From NCBI GenBank assembly GCA_019096065.1, contig JAGUCH010000010.1, positions 1 through 64,000 of the forward strand: 64,000 bases of DNA. Reading direction: 5' to 3'. How positions within the stretch are numbered: the first letter of the stretch is position 1; each line of letters starts with the position of its first letter. This document shows, in pieces, positions 24,404 to 35,999 of this stretch. The notes beneath the pieces were generated by a model. That model was given only the letters and a program-made list of their open reading frames with translations. It made no database searches and was not told the DNA's origin. This stretch comes from Paracyclopina nana. Taxonomy: Eukaryota; Arthropoda; Copepoda; Cyclopoida; Cyclopettidae. The position numbers and the translations under genes were made by a program.

Positions 24404-24718
24404 TTATCGATGCCCAATCCTCATTTCAGAGGTTGTGCATTTTCCTAATTTCTTCTGGAAGTTTTCAATATCGTTCCAAGATTTTATATAGTAATGCGGC
24501 CAACACAAGCCCTCATGCGTATTGTGAGGTTTATTGTGTCCCACTTGCACAGTGCCTAGTGCCAACTTTTGCTGTACCAAGGTACGAATGTCCCAGTAGC
24601 TATCAACCCACGCGAGGCATGGAGTGGATAGCGGTTCCATTTGGACATAGCTCAGTGGAGCTTTAACCATAGTTTTCAACACATAGCTATTCAGATGGGG
24701 CATTACGCCCATCTGCAA
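24404..24718 (-). CDS. Short unrecognised ORF of the retroelement
   Basis: A 104-codon minus-strand ORF with a composition unlike random sequence (many Trp, His, Tyr and Cys) but no family I know. It lies between the integrase tail and the antisense gene. It may be one exon or a fragment of a larger lost protein. Confidence 0.25.
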   Translation of the reverse strand: MQMGVMPHLNSYVLKTMVKAPLSYVQMEPLSTPCLAWVDSYWDIRTLVQQKLALGTVQVGHNKPHNTHEGLCWPHYYIKSWNDIENFQKKLGKCTTSEMRIGHR

Positions 24719-25651
24719 CTTCCCTCTTGCATGGCGTGTTTATAGTACTTTACTTTATATAACTTATATAATAGTTAACTTTATTCAGGCCAATCGGCCT
24801 ATCGTCTATTGTAAGCTTGGCCTCCTACTATAGTAGTAAGGGGCAAGCACACATAAATACCGGTCAAATTTTGATTTGCATCGGTATTTATCAGGAAACA
24901 GGACAAAATTAGTTGTCCCATCAATATTGTAAAAATAACCTACGCAAACTTCATTTATTTTGTCAAAGCAAGCGAGGTTTGGTTTGTTGTTGGATTGAAC
25001 AATCCCTGGAGGAAGTCCAAATCCAGTGCCTTGTGGCTTCCATCATTTTTATACATACTTCTAGAACCGCTAACGAACTGCAGAGAGTATGTTTCGTTAG
25101 TTGTTTTCTTGCTGTCAATGTACTGTTCAGCAACTTATCACCTTTATGCATATTGTACCTTACTGGCGGGCATGCGAAGAGACATTGCCCGTTCGTATCC
25201 ATTTCTATGATCTTTTTGGCAAGTGGCCAAATTCAGGTCCGCTCTCGACATTTTGCATTAACTTACTTTTGGGTGCGCTTGATTGGTAAAACGGTGCGCC
25301 CATATTGGACTGACAAAGTAAAGGTAGTGACCCCATAAAATATGGGCACTAAGATTACCGTCATCACGTCCTTTCTTACGAATCTCTATTTAAACTTCTT
25401 AAAAGCTAGCTTGTATAGGTCATCATAGGTGAGACGCAGCCGCTTCATTTCATTTATGTTGCTATCATCTTGGTGATCCATGCCAGTCGCTTTAAGAAAC
25501 TGAATATAATCAGGGACTGCAGCCATGTTTTTATTCAGTTTCCAATTAGGAACTACCTCTTCTAGTAACTCTCTCTCTTTTTGGTCTGGCCTTTGGTTCG
25601 TATTTGTAAACCTAACACGGGCGAATTCCTTGTCCTCCCGATCTAAAGGAG
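24719..25651. other. Retroelement interior, nothing recognised
   Basis: AT-rich DNA between the short ORF and the integrase-tail pieces. Only short overlapping open frames without domain likeness are seen. Confidence 0.3.
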
Positions 25652-26422
25652 CTATTCGTGGAATATTAGGGAAGTATTTTGTTCTTTACCAGCTTTACTT
25701 TTCTCTTTCCCATACTTTCTTATGCCCGCTAACCTTCTGTAATCTACAGTTTCTTTTCTCTCCCGCAGTTGTCGTCTGGGAAGGATCCGTATTGGAGTGG
25801 GCTCACTAATCTCCAGGTTCAACTGTTGGTTGGACAGCGGCCGAGGATTCTGGTTCCTTTGGTTCGGCGAATGATGTGGCTGCCGAACTACTCGGCTGGT
25901 CAGAAGACACCAAAAGGTTCGTGTCAAGGAGCTGTTGAACATTCTGTGAAGGACTTGTATCCTGTTCAGTTGTCAATGCTGCTTCGGAACGAGTCAATGC
26001 TTCAGAGGGATCAGGCTGAGCAATCGCAGGAAGACCCGCAGGCACGTTCTTTTATTATACTTTTGAAACCCTGCCAGGGAGCGATAATTAACGTTTTTTC
26101 TTCTTCTTAGGTTATGAGGAAGAAAACTTAATGGAGACAACTTTTCTGGTTCATACGGAGCCCGTACAACAGCCTCAGGTGGCTTCTGAGTACCCGGTTG
26201 TGGAACTACTGGGCCAGTTTGCCTGACAGTGGGGTGTGCAACCCCAGGAGTAGCTTGATGAGTAAGGTGCTCCTTTTCAGTCATAGCCAGGTCACCCAAA
26301 GGTGTAACCTTTGCCGAGGGGTGCTCAAGTACGTTTGTGCTTGGCACCAGTTTGTGGTACTCCGCATTTGGTAACTCACTATTTTTTGGTTGCAAATCAG
26401 GTTTTCTGACCGGACTTTTCAT
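25652..26422 (-). pseudogene. Retroelement C-terminal proline-rich region downstream of integrase, frame-broken
   Basis: Open pieces at 26422-25994, 26045-25806 and 25942-25652 are rich in Pro, Ser, Gln and Glu. Two related basic motifs stand out: RRRKNVNYRSLAGFQKYNK near 26080 and RERKETVDYRRLAGIRKYGK near 25700. The repeated (V/N)-x-YR-x-LAG-x-x-KY-x-K pattern suggests a duplicated short module. Function unknown; probably a continuation of the integrase tail or a separate accessory ORF. Confidence 0.4.
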
Positions 26423-26452
26423 TATAGTATACCGAACTTGAGGCTCCCTCCT

Positions 26453-27895
26453 TCAGCTCCCATAAATCTCCGGTTTCGGGGCACTGGGCCCTTCCATAGG
26501 ATTATCGATTGGTGGAGAGGGAGGCCGTTTACGTGGTGAGAGTTCTAACTGGCGTCGTACAATATCGATTGCTTTTTGAACATTCTGTTTAATGCTTTTT
26601 GTCAGCGGTGTACGCCGCAGATTTTTACGAGCAGTATAATAAATTGTGGTTGTGTCATCACTATCACTACTTTCATTTTCATCGTCGTGTGTATTTCCGC
26701 CGAATGGATCAGTAGGCAGTGCTAATTGCATACTTTCCAGGCCAGCAGATAAAGATTCTAGGTCAGTGTCAAATTTGGAAGGTGCGATGAAAGATGCTGC
26801 TTTTTCAACAACCTCCTCTATTTTATCATTGTCCTTATTAGGAGTTGCGGACATACTTTGGTCAGGAGTGTGATATTTCTCCGGACTTTCAGGTATATCT
26901 GGCACACGTTGATCACGGTATTGGCCACGAAAGGCCCACTTTACAGGGCTGACCCCTGCAAGTGTCCCTTCACTGACGTTCGAGCGATCAGGAGTACTAA
27001 TATGGTCAGGTTTGACACTTGGTAAATTTGGGTATAACCGTTCTTGTTGGGCCATTTCAGCAAAAGTCGGAGGGCCACGTTGGCTTAAGGCCAGCATGTC
27101 CTCATAAAATGCTTCATTGGGCCCTGTATTTGCACTTAGTGCAATTGCTTGTTCAATAAAATCATCAGTGTCAGTCTCCGACAAAGATGCACTCGTATCT
27201 TTTTGCGCATTGTTATTAACGGCATTGTTAGCTAAGTATTTTTCTTCTAACTTTTTACGATCATATTGTTCCCATTGCTTTTGCACGAGTTGCTTATTTT
27301 CCTCCTGTATTCGCAAAATATCTGAGGGCTTAAACAAGCTCGCTGCCTTTTGCATGAGAATAGAACCAGAGCGCTTATAGGTTTGGTGAATCGCACTTGG
27401 CTCTGTGTCCATTGATGTGGACTGTGAAATCAATGAACTTTGCGAGGCCACTATACTAGAGGCCTTTGTATGACCCCGCAAACTATAATCATGACTTTCA
27501 GGGGCTGCCCCTTCAAGAAATTCAATAACCTCATTCCTTGCTTTTTTACGTAGAATTTCTTCCGGAGTGTAAGGTCGTTTCAAGAGGTTGGACAACTTTT
27601 CCGGAAGAAATCTATATAGTTCATGGAATCGGTATAACTTTACATGATCTAAGCTTACTTCACGAGTAAGCCCATCATAAAGATACGGCTTTACAGTCAC
27701 AGTTGAATGCTGTCCAATGTCTATGACTTCAAATAAATCATCCATAAATTTATACCGTTGTTTATTTATGGGGTGTTTTATAACCAAAACTAAAGATCCA
27801 ATCTCAGGTTTAAAGGAAGGCCTTTCAGTAGCCTTCATTTTTTCTAAGTGGAACTGTTCTTCTAGATCATGTTCGCGCATGCGTTGGAGCGCCAT
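26453..27895 (-). CDS. Integrase C-terminal (GPY/F-like) domain with a very long disordered tail
   Basis: A single 480-codon open frame. The first ~110 residues look like the end of a retroviral-type integrase: a helix, then the beta-rich sequence around GSLVLVIKHP...VKPYLYDGL...VSLDHVKLYRF typical of the GPY/F module that follows the catalytic core. The remaining ~370 residues are acidic and Ser/Thr/Pro-rich with no domain I recognise. The usual tail in Gypsy elements is far shorter. This is the longest intact frame of the whole element, which argues against heavy random decay here. Confidence 0.65.
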   Translation of the reverse strand: MALQRMREHDLEEQFHLEKMKATERPSFKPEIGSLVLVIKHPINKQRYKFMDDLFEVIDIGQHSTVTVKPYLYDGLTREVSLDHVKLYRFHELYRFLPEKLSNLLKRPYTPEEILRKKARNEVIEFLEGAAPESHDYSLRGHTKASSIVASQSSLISQSTSMDTEPSAIHQTYKRSGSILMQKAASLFKPSDILRIQEENKQLVQKQWEQYDRKKLEEKYLANNAVNNNAQKDTSASLSETDTDDFIEQAIALSANTGPNEAFYEDMLALSQRGPPTFAEMAQQERLYPNLPSVKPDHISTPDRSNVSEGTLAGVSPVKWAFRGQYRDQRVPDIPESPEKYHTPDQSMSATPNKDNDKIEEVVEKAASFIAPSKFDTDLESLSAGLESMQLALPTDPFGGNTHDDENESSDSDDTTTIYYTARKNLRRTPLTKSIKQNVQKAIDIVRRQLELSPRKRPPSPPIDNPMEGPSAPKPEIYGS

Positions 27896-27950
27896 TCAGC
27901 TTTATGAATTTTGTCCTCGCTTTCACTAAGTATTTCAAACACATCCCGTC

Positions 27951-28681
27951 CTAAGTGATAGAACGGCATTTTGTCGAAAAATAATGAGAAAGGGGTGGGG
28001 TGATCTTCACCCCTTTATCATCAGTATATGCCAAATAAGTAAGAGGGCGGTTATTTATTGCGTAAATAGAAGTCTTAAACACATCGCATACCTTCATATT
28101 GTATGAGTTCGAGTTTAAGACTAATGCACTCACTTATTATTCGTATAGCATTTTCAGCGTAAGCGTTCGAATGCTGTATGGCGATAAAGTTCGGTAATGA
28201 CATAACTCCTTAATTTTATAACGATCAACAAGGCGTTGGAGGGCCTTATTAGTCGTTAGCTGGGCACCATTATCTGCAAGTAATGTTTTTGGCACCCCAA
28301 ACAAAAGAAATTACTTCTTCCATAGCATTACGCTACCTGCTTATATTTAGCATCCAATAGTGGTTTAGCAATTATCATCTTAGAATAAACATCGACAAAT
28401 ACTAACAGGTCTTTTGCGGAAGACCCTTTGACTAAAGTGTCATCGAACTTGGCCAAATCAATCATTACCAATTCCCATGGCTGAGTCGGGATGCGGAAAC
28501 GCCCCTTCCCAACAAACCTAGTATTAGCTTGGCGGTATAAAGCACAATGCATGCACGCACCAATAATAATACGACTGATTCTGGCTGAGTAAGTTGAATA
28601 CATAGATTGAGTAAAAAGGGTATTGGTCTTTTTACTCCCCAAATGGTTATGTAACAGATGAATACATGCCATAAGGTACAC
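27951..28681 (-). pseudogene. Integrase zinc-binding and catalytic core region, frame-broken
   Basis: Piece 28681-28328 has an H-x-LLHNHLG...C-x2-C pattern (zinc-binding HHCC) and then PWELVMIDLAKFDD...LLVFVDVYSKMIIAKPL, which contains the first catalytic Asp of an rve core. Piece 28133-27951 carries INNRPLTYL and ITPPLSHYF, the typical end of the core. The 28134-28327 stretch between them is frame-disturbed, so I could not place the remaining catalytic residues with certainty. Confidence 0.7.
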
Positions 28682-28986
28682 AGTTAGGCATACTCATATA
28701 CACTTTTGTATTAGTAGCAACACTGAAGGGTAACTTTACATTCTTGCGTATAACCAACAAGGCACCATCAAGAACTTCGGTATTTTACCGCAACATCTAA
28801 TGGTACTTTCTCAGGAGGCGAAAGCATAATTAAATTTATTATCTTTTGTGTTTTTCTTCACAATTTTGTTGCAACTTAATGAGTAGGTTGCGTGTAATTC
28901 CTGGTAAATGTGGCGATATTCGCCGTTTAACAGTTATTGTATGTACTGTTTAGTTACTTTCTATATGATTTACTGGTGAGTCAAAA

Positions 28987-29235
28987 TCAGCTTCCCCATG
29001 AAACAGAATGAGATAGTTTTGAAAGTATCTCGTCCTCAAGAAATTCATCATCACCATGTTTTGCTTGAAGTAAGGTTGACGTGTCGTCGTGCACAAATGG
29101 CGGCTTCGTGCCGATCATGTCAACCCATTTGTCATTTAGGCAATGCAACCTTTTCTGGAGTAGAGTCTTACTCATAGTTCCAGAATTCACAAGTGTATCA
29201 TACACATGTGTAAGTAATTCCTGTGTCGTTAGCAC
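28987..29235 (-). CDS. Pol linker fragment between RNase H and integrase
   Basis: An 82-codon piece in the region connecting RNase H to integrase; no specific domain is recognised. It is presumably part of the pol polyprotein in its original frame. Confidence 0.3.
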   Translation of the reverse strand: MLTTQELLTHVYDTLVNSGTMSKTLLQKRLHCLNDKWVDMIGTKPPFVHDDTSTLLQAKHGDDEFLEDEILSKLSHSVSWGS

Positions 29236-29368
29236 CTTATCTTTGATTGCATCGGGCAGAGGGTACTTATTTGCATAAATATCCTTCGTAATCTGCCCCG
29301 CAATAGAGTAGGGCGCATAAAATACAGTTTCACCTTCTGGCGTTTGATGGTACTTATTTAATAATACA

Positions 29369-29924
29369 TCAACTACTTCTACCTCTGTGCGAGGTACAGC
29401 TCTCCAATTTCCATGCTACAGGCAGGGAATAAATACGAGCTGCTAGTCTATGAGTGAAAGCATCTTTACCAGTAAGCGAACTAGCCAGCACGCTGGCTGT
29501 TGATAGACAATCCGTAACTATGACTAGTCGCTCATAGGCGAATAGTATGCTTTTAAAATGGTTTATCATTGTTAAAACTCCTAATGCTTCACGCTGAAAC
29601 GAGTGGTCACGAGAGGCAAACTGATAAAGGAAAGCGTGCGCTGTGTGCACCAACACACACAGCTTTACCATCCTCATTCACCTCCATTAATAAAGCTAAG
29701 GTGCTAATTACCCCAGAATCAACCACTAAATAACCTTCTTTAAAACGTGGCAATGCCAGTGACATACCTGTTTTAATCTCGTCTATTACTTTATAGAAAC
29801 ATTTTTCTTGGAAAGCAGTGAAGGTGAACTTTCCTGTTTTCCCTTGCGCTGTTTGTAATACATCTAGCAGTGGAGCTGTGTATGTAGCCATATTAGGACA
29901 GTACTGGCTTAACCAGTTTGTCAT
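29369..29924 (-). pseudogene. Ty3/Gypsy RNase H, frame-broken
   Basis: Piece 29924-29607 begins NWLSQYCPNMATYTAPL, the Gypsy RT-thumb/tether pattern, and reaches LVVDSGVISTLALL, the first catalytic Asp region, and GAHSARF. Piece 29677-29369 continues with REALGVLTMINHF and IVTDCLSTASVL, the second acidic pair. A frame change near 29610-29680 separates them. Order and motifs are those of Ty3/Gypsy RNase H. Confidence 0.75.
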
Positions 29925-29990
29925 TCCAATAAACTTTTGCAGCTGTTTCTTGGTTGTGGGAATAGGAAATCATCAAATGCAGACCTGAAT

Positions 29991-30914
29991 TTATCGGGCA
30001 TTCGCATAGTCATAATCCCATTTTCGTCCAATAGATATTAGGTGCCCTAAGACTGTAGCTTCTTTAACTCCTAATTGTGTCTTTTTAATTTGTAATAGGG
30101 CATTTAAGTCCTTGAGGCTTTGAAACAACTTCCTCAGATCACCTAAATGTCGTATGTAATCATCCAATGTAGCAGGCCTAGGCTTGCCAGGGTTCTTACA
30201 GGCCACAACCAAATCGTCTACATATACACACATGTAAAGGGCAATATCTCAGGGTTAAGGGCCTGTTGGAGGAGCTCTGCGAACATTCTCGGAGCAATGG
30301 CGATCCCTTGTAGGCATGACTTACTTTTCAGAAAGACTGATCTATATATACTGCGAGGGGACGTTACTGCAAAGCAGCACATATCAGCACTATCAGAGTC
30401 CACAGGTAAGTTATCGTATCCGGATGTTACATCGAAAGATGACATTAAACACGAATTAGATAACATCCCTAGCAAGGTAAGGGATAGGTGGCACTATGTG
30501 CTCCGAAGTCGTAAATATCAGATTTTTATTAAAAGATGTTAAGTCAACTAGTAGCCGAGGCTTGCGTTGCTTCATAGGCAGCTTTTCATCATTTGGCCTT
30601 GAAGTCAAGAAACAAGGGCAAGCCGAGTACCTATTAAGTGACTTATCCACAATTTCAATTAATCCAGATGACAGCATTAATGCTATTTTACGGTCAACCT
30701 GCGTAGTTTCATACTCCGACATGTTAAATACTTTTGGCACTAATGGTTTATCATCCTTTAACTGGAACTTCATGGGTTCGACATTCCATAGCCTATATGA
30801 TCTAGGATCCTCCGAGAATATAGTCTTATATTCTATTAAGAGGTCCCTAAAGTCTTCTCTGACCTCATCCGGAATGTGTTCTAGATCCATGTTCAGGATC
30901 GTTTCTGGTTTCAA
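29991..30914 (-). pseudogene. Ty3/Gypsy reverse transcriptase, frame-broken
   Basis: Three overlapping pieces (30914-30456, 30475-30218, 30233-29991) carry in order the RT fingers with PRLLVDLTSFNKNLI, the SSFDVTSGYDNLPV block with the first catalytic Asp, and the active-site YVDD in CVYVDDLVVACKN, followed by VLGHLIS. This is the Ty3/Gypsy layout. Catalytic residues look intact; only the frames are offset by small indels at the joins. Confidence 0.85.
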
Positions 30915-30940
30915 TGGAAATGTATAACCTGCTACTCCAT

Positions 30941-32269
30941 TTAAAACACGGAGGGGTCAAATTCACTTGGAAATTTCAAAAGGAGATTATAAACCTCATC
31001 ATATAGTTTTTGGTTATTTCTCTCATCTTTAGAAAGCTCCAGGCTAGCTGATACGAGGTCTAGTTCAGAAGGACTTTTTAGAACTGTTTGTCTGACACTG
31101 GTATCCACAATAGGACCTTCGTAAATAGTAGTGAAGCTCTTAAGTGGCACTTTGATGCCCATGTTCTTTTGCCAAGCAAGGCTTGCACGAGCAACCATGT
31201 GGTTCAAAGTACAAATGGTATAAATTTACCAAATTTTGTCTTTATATCCTCTTTGGTAAGGTCATCAGGGTACATTTGTAACCCAGATAACACTAGCAAT
31301 GCAGCGGTGGATTGCCATACAAAGTGGGTCACCTACATGCACATCGCCATCCATAAGTGTTCTGATCCACACGTCGTCGGCCACATTTTGGTACCGTAAT
31401 TGACCAATTATTATGTACATAAGCAGTGGTTAAGTAGCCAATATTCTCAGCATGTTCGCTAGGGACATGGAATATTAACTCAACATTGTTGGACAACTTA
31501 AACATGATACCATGAGCTCCAAGAACATTTTAGTTCAAAATACTTATCTAGTTCATTTCTTTGATAAGCAAGGGGTAATTCTCATACTCATGTATCATCA
31601 TAGTTATTATGACCCTATCCATCCCATTGAGGTAGGATTCAATAGGACACAAGAGCAATGGTCATGCATGGTGGGCAAATATACTTATATTTTAGCCATA
31701 CTACTTTGAGTTTATCCACCATCATATTCATCTTTATTACAATGCGCTTTTTTGTTCGCCAGACAAAAGTTTATGCCCTGGGACAATAACAGCCCACGGT
31801 AATTCATCCCCATTTTTCTCGTTTCATAAATTTGCTAATTATCACATCAGTTATCTCTTCGTAACCATCACTTTGGTTAGCTGAGATAAATACGTAATTT
31901 CCTTTTCTACTAATCAAGGGCTTGTGGCTTCCCCTTAATGGCTCATAGGCATTGAAAAAATGCATATCAGTAAAGAAAGACCATTTATATCCGTAAACTG
32001 CACAATTACGTGCGAATCCAAATAATTGCAGTAACATGACTCCATTTCATGCTCCAGGGCCTTTAAACTAATGTTAGCCACATGGGCTGCAACCGTACTC
32101 TTAAATTTCTGTTTACTTGACAATCCTGGCTGCGCCCAATCACTGCATGTGCATTTAAGTAGATGGGATCCTCAGTATTATTCCCAATATTTACTGGGAA
32201 AGTACCTTTACGAGTGACTGCAGTAAGTGCCCCCTCAGAGGTCACTCCGCGGTACTCGTCACTAGGCAT
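30941..32269 (-). pseudogene. Pol region between protease and reverse transcriptase
   Basis: Open pieces at 32269-32063, 32123-31935, 32037-31804 and 31207-30941 are in changing frames. Their content is consistent with the connector upstream of Gypsy RT, but no domain is identifiable. 31210-31800 has no sustained minus-strand frame. Confidence 0.35.
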
Positions 32270-32283
32270 AAAAGTTTAAGTAC

Positions 32284-33282
32284 TTATCCACCAATCCGGA
32301 ATAAACATTTCTCTGGTGATAGAGTACGACCAAGGTCGTCATCTTCGTCAGAGTCAGAATCTATTTGGATGTCATTACTGATGACAGGTAAATCATGAGG
32401 TAAACTAGCCATGGTGGTCACTTCTTCTCCAGGGAGTAGAGTGATCCCTTCATTTATTGCAACTGGGTAGAAAGCCTCTTTTGATAGTAAGAGTGGAATT
32501 TTCTTATGTTTGGACTTTCCAGGGAAATCCATAAAGTGCTTTCCATCTTTACTAGTCATCCGGACATTATTGTCCACTAATAACGAGTTTCCTATCATTA
32601 ATAGTGTATCGCAATCAGATACAAGGAAAATAGCCTGTCTGATTAAAACACGATTCCCAAATGCAACTTGAATAGAGACAGCTTCATTCCCTGGGAATTC
32701 TTCCCCATTAAAGTTCTTAATTACATAATTAGTTTCGACCCGAGGTAGAGTGTAACCAATTTTGTCTTCGATCAGTTTTACAAGAGTGCGTGATATTATC
32801 TGCACCATTGCTCCACTGTCAAATAAAGCATGCAAACGTATTTTTCCAGTTATCTCCACTGGTATAAAATACCTTTCACAAACATTATGTAGTTTTAATG
32901 AGTATATACTCAGCACGTCATCTTCAAGTTCCGGATTCGGTAAAGGTTCAAAATGTGTTACTGGCTCTGCTTCATTAGCATTTACTGAGGCCAGATGTGT
33001 AACGATACCATCATTACTACAAGTTTTTTGCTCATCACTCGTGCTACCTTTTACAAAGTAGTACCATAAAGCTATTATTGCTCCACTACAGATTACTGTA
33101 ATTGGCCAATAATCCCAACCAAATAAGCAATATTGACATATTGTTATTGCAAACAGTATTATGCTAATCTCAATTACAGTCATAGTATGCTGATGGACAA
33201 ACCGACTTTTTCTACCCCTTATTGCAAGGACCAGAGCCTTTTTGTCCTCACTTCCACGAGTCATAATTTCGGCATTTTTCAC
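32284..33282 (-). CDS. Retroviral-type aspartic protease ORF with N-terminal membrane hairpin
   Basis: An intact 332-codon frame. The protease signature LHALFDSGAMVQIISRTLV is at about residues 152-170, and LLMIGNSLLV about 80 residues later fits the second conserved block of retropepsins. Upstream, around residues 35-80, two hydrophobic segments (VIEISIILFAITICQY and ITVICSGAIIALWYYFV) are separated by a short turn, which looks like a membrane hairpin. That is not a usual part of Gypsy proteases. The tail is acidic (DSDSDEDDD). Confidence 0.75.
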   Translation of the reverse strand: MKNAEIMTRGSEDKKALVLAIRGRKSRFVHQHTMTVIEISIILFAITICQYCLFGWDYWPITVICSGAIIALWYYFVKGSTSDEQKTCSNDGIVTHLASVNANEAEPVTHFEPLPNPELEDDVLSIYSLKLHNVCERYFIPVEITGKIRLHALFDSGAMVQIISRTLVKLIEDKIGYTLPRVETNYVIKNFNGEEFPGNEAVSIQVAFGNRVLIRQAIFLVSDCDTLLMIGNSLLVDNNVRMTSKDGKHFMDFPGKSKHKKIPLLLSKEAFYPVAINEGITLLPGEEVTTMASLPHDLPVISNDIQIDSDSDEDDDLGRTLSPEKCLFRIGG

Positions 33283-33405
33283 AGATTGCTCCTTTAAATA
33301 ATCAAAGTAAGCTCGTCCTACTTCTTTGTTACATTCTCCTCATAAATGAAGGCAAGATGTAACTATCTTTATCATTCTTATTGGGAGTTTTTGTACTTGG
33401 TCCCA

Positions 33406-35970
33406 TTATTGTTTACGAGCAGGTCGTGTCTTCCAACACTGTTCTCCCCTAAACTCAAGGTGCAATCCTTTACACAACGGGCACAATGTGCCATCGTTTC
33501 TAATTGAGGTCAAATTCGTGTTCGGGTAATTCGTACACTGTGTAGCGTAATGCAATTGGTTGCAGAACAAGCACCCATTAGTCTGAAGAGGGTTTCCTTC
33601 AGGCAACTTAGATGTATCTATGTTAAAAGTTTTTCCCAGCCTATTTATTTTCTCGGATGGTGATTCAGCTTTCATCATAGCTACTTCAACAGCTTGCCTA
33701 CTCAATTCAAAATTTGCTCTGAGCCAACTCGCTTTGTAGCTCATTTATTATTTTAGCACTTCGTTGACTACGGCCAGAGGCTGCCGACATAGTGCTAGCA
33801 CTGTCTAACACCTCTTCTTCAGTAGCTTCAACCATAGCAATTCTAGGTTTGGCACGCATATTGGGTACCATTGGCAGCCTCTCCTCTTTATGAGCCCTAT
33901 CCAGGTCCCTTGGCACATAAGTACCTAGGTCACTACCAATTAGGTTCATCATGATATTGTAGGCGTGCAAACTCCCTAGCAGGTATATTCGCTCTCAGCA
34001 GATAGTCGTTGTATTTGTTTACTAACGACTGGTAATTCTGAAGGCCAATGACGTCCTAAGTGCAAAACCATCAGAGATGGCTTCAGAGACTGCATGAGCA
34101 TCTCCGCCATCTCCAATGGTTGTGCTTATGTATCTTCATTCGTAGTCGAAGAATTGCCTTAAGTGTGGCAGTGAAGCACTCAGTAGGCTTCCGGATCATC
34201 TCCTGAATGAGGAAATATGGATCCTCTTTACGCACAAACTGCGTGTAGTTAAAGATATCTTGCCATAGCAATTCCATACCATCTTTTCCTTCTCCAGCCA
34301 TCCCCTTAAAATACTCACTAGTATTCTGGGATGAAGCCTCACACATGGCTGTTAACAAAGCTGCATGAGACCAATGCTGTCTGCCAGCCTCGTTCGCCAT
34401 ATAGTCCAGAAAATTTATTATATTCTCAGCAGTTAATGAAGAACTATGTAAATCAAACTTTTTAGTATATTTGTGCCTAATCTCCTTCATTGACTGTGAG
34501 CTTGCATACTTAACATGGCCATTCGTAGGTGCAGCGATGTAACCTCTCATGGTAGTCGGATCATAAATGCTCCTAGAAGTGTCAGCTGATACTCCAGCAG
34601 CCACACTTATTTCAGGGGTCTTCAAGTAGCCCTCTGCCAATATCTGCTTTTGGAGAGAAGTAAACTGCGTCCCTCGTGCTAAGTACACTAGAGAGATTCT
34701 GAATCTCAATCAATTTATTTCCTGAGGATAAGTTTGGGTCAACCATCTGAAGGATTACTCGTCTAGCTGATTCCACATCCTTAATCTCGTCGGTGTTAAT
34801 TAACTTCAGCCTCTCTGAAATCGGAGCAGACTCATCGTAGATGACGTCAGTTTCGACACCATTCTTTCCTTCGTCGCAGCATCTACTATGCTTAAGGTTC
34901 TTTTCTAAATTCTTACTGAAGATAGACTCTACTTTTGCCCCAACCATGTGCTTAGCCGTGATTTGTGCAGAGGCAATGATTTTATTTGCCGTGCTTGCAT
35001 CATGCATTTTCGTGTAGTAAGCTTTTACCGTGTTCAATTCCTGAATATTCAAATGGCCTCCTGACAACATCTTTTGTACCATCCTATGTACAACTTCCAT
35101 TGGAGGAAGCGTGACAGAATTAGTCAAGTTGTGCAAATCACGAGGATTCATTTTAGTCGAGGTTAGGACTGACTTATTTTGGCCATTCAGATCAACACCT
35201 GTAGTGAACTCATGATGGTTAGTCCCAGGTGGACTTGCTATCGAACATATCTGGAACAGCATTACTCGTCTCATTGTTTGGGAAATGTACACTCTGGCCT
35301 GAAGTTTTCTGTGGCTTCAGGTTAAGCGGCTCATTTAGGAAATAATCGATTTGTAGGCCATAAAGCCTCGCTACAATGGAAAATCCATCTCCAAATGCCC
35401 GTATCTTTAGCCAATTCCTGGATATCAATGTCGCAACCATTTCATGCGTCCCTGACATTGCGTAGGTCATGGAGCTTCCATCAACTTCTTGGATACGCTG
35501 CAGATCTTTCTTTTCCTCAATACGAGTTAGGAACTCATCCAGACCAAAACAAATGCATAATAAAGCACAGGTCGTGCTTGTCAATGAATTAGGGTCAAGT
35601 GCATCAATATATTTAACCACATTTACAACCTGGCCTACTGGCTCTTTAAGAGTCATAGTCCTAATGATTGCCGTAATATGATCATCCAACGGTCTAATTG
35701 GCTCCTAGGAACAATTACTATCCGAGTCCTATCCCAGACAGCTGCTATTTGTGCTGGGGTTACCGTAACAAACTCTAGTGCTTCAGGGTAAGCAACGTGT
35801 GGCAAAAATCTTTGCAAGACAGTCCTGCTGGTCCCATTTGGGTGGCATTGGGATAAGTACCCTTGAAAAGTGTCCTCACTAATCCCAAGATGTTGCAACA
35901 ATCGATCCTTTACTTTCGTAACTTCCTCAGCCAGAGTAGGTCCAGTGATCCTAGAATCCTGATTAGCCAT
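33406..35970 (-). pseudogene. Gag with zinc knuckle, frame-broken
   Basis: The first ATG after the leader is at 35970. Open pieces at 35970-35653, 35689-35219, 35292-34612, 34709-34083, 33970-33707 and 33744-33406 overlap end to end in changing frames, as expected for one protein of about 850 residues with several small indels. Most of it is helical, capsid-like in character. The last piece has CLFCNQLHYATQC (C-x2-C-x3-H-x4-C) and then CPLCKGLHLEF...C, a zinc-knuckle pair before a basic C-terminus (RPARKQ). Confidence 0.7.
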
Positions 35971-35999
35971 TCTTATCTTGTAAAAAGCGTGACGGAGTC

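Noticed and set aside
27951-35970. BEL/Pao assignment because of the C-x2-C-x3-H-x4-C zinc knuckle
   Set aside because: RT (VDLTSFNK, FDVTSGYD, YVDD, VLGHLIS) and RNase H follow the Ty3/Gypsy pattern, and the 4-bp duplication agrees.
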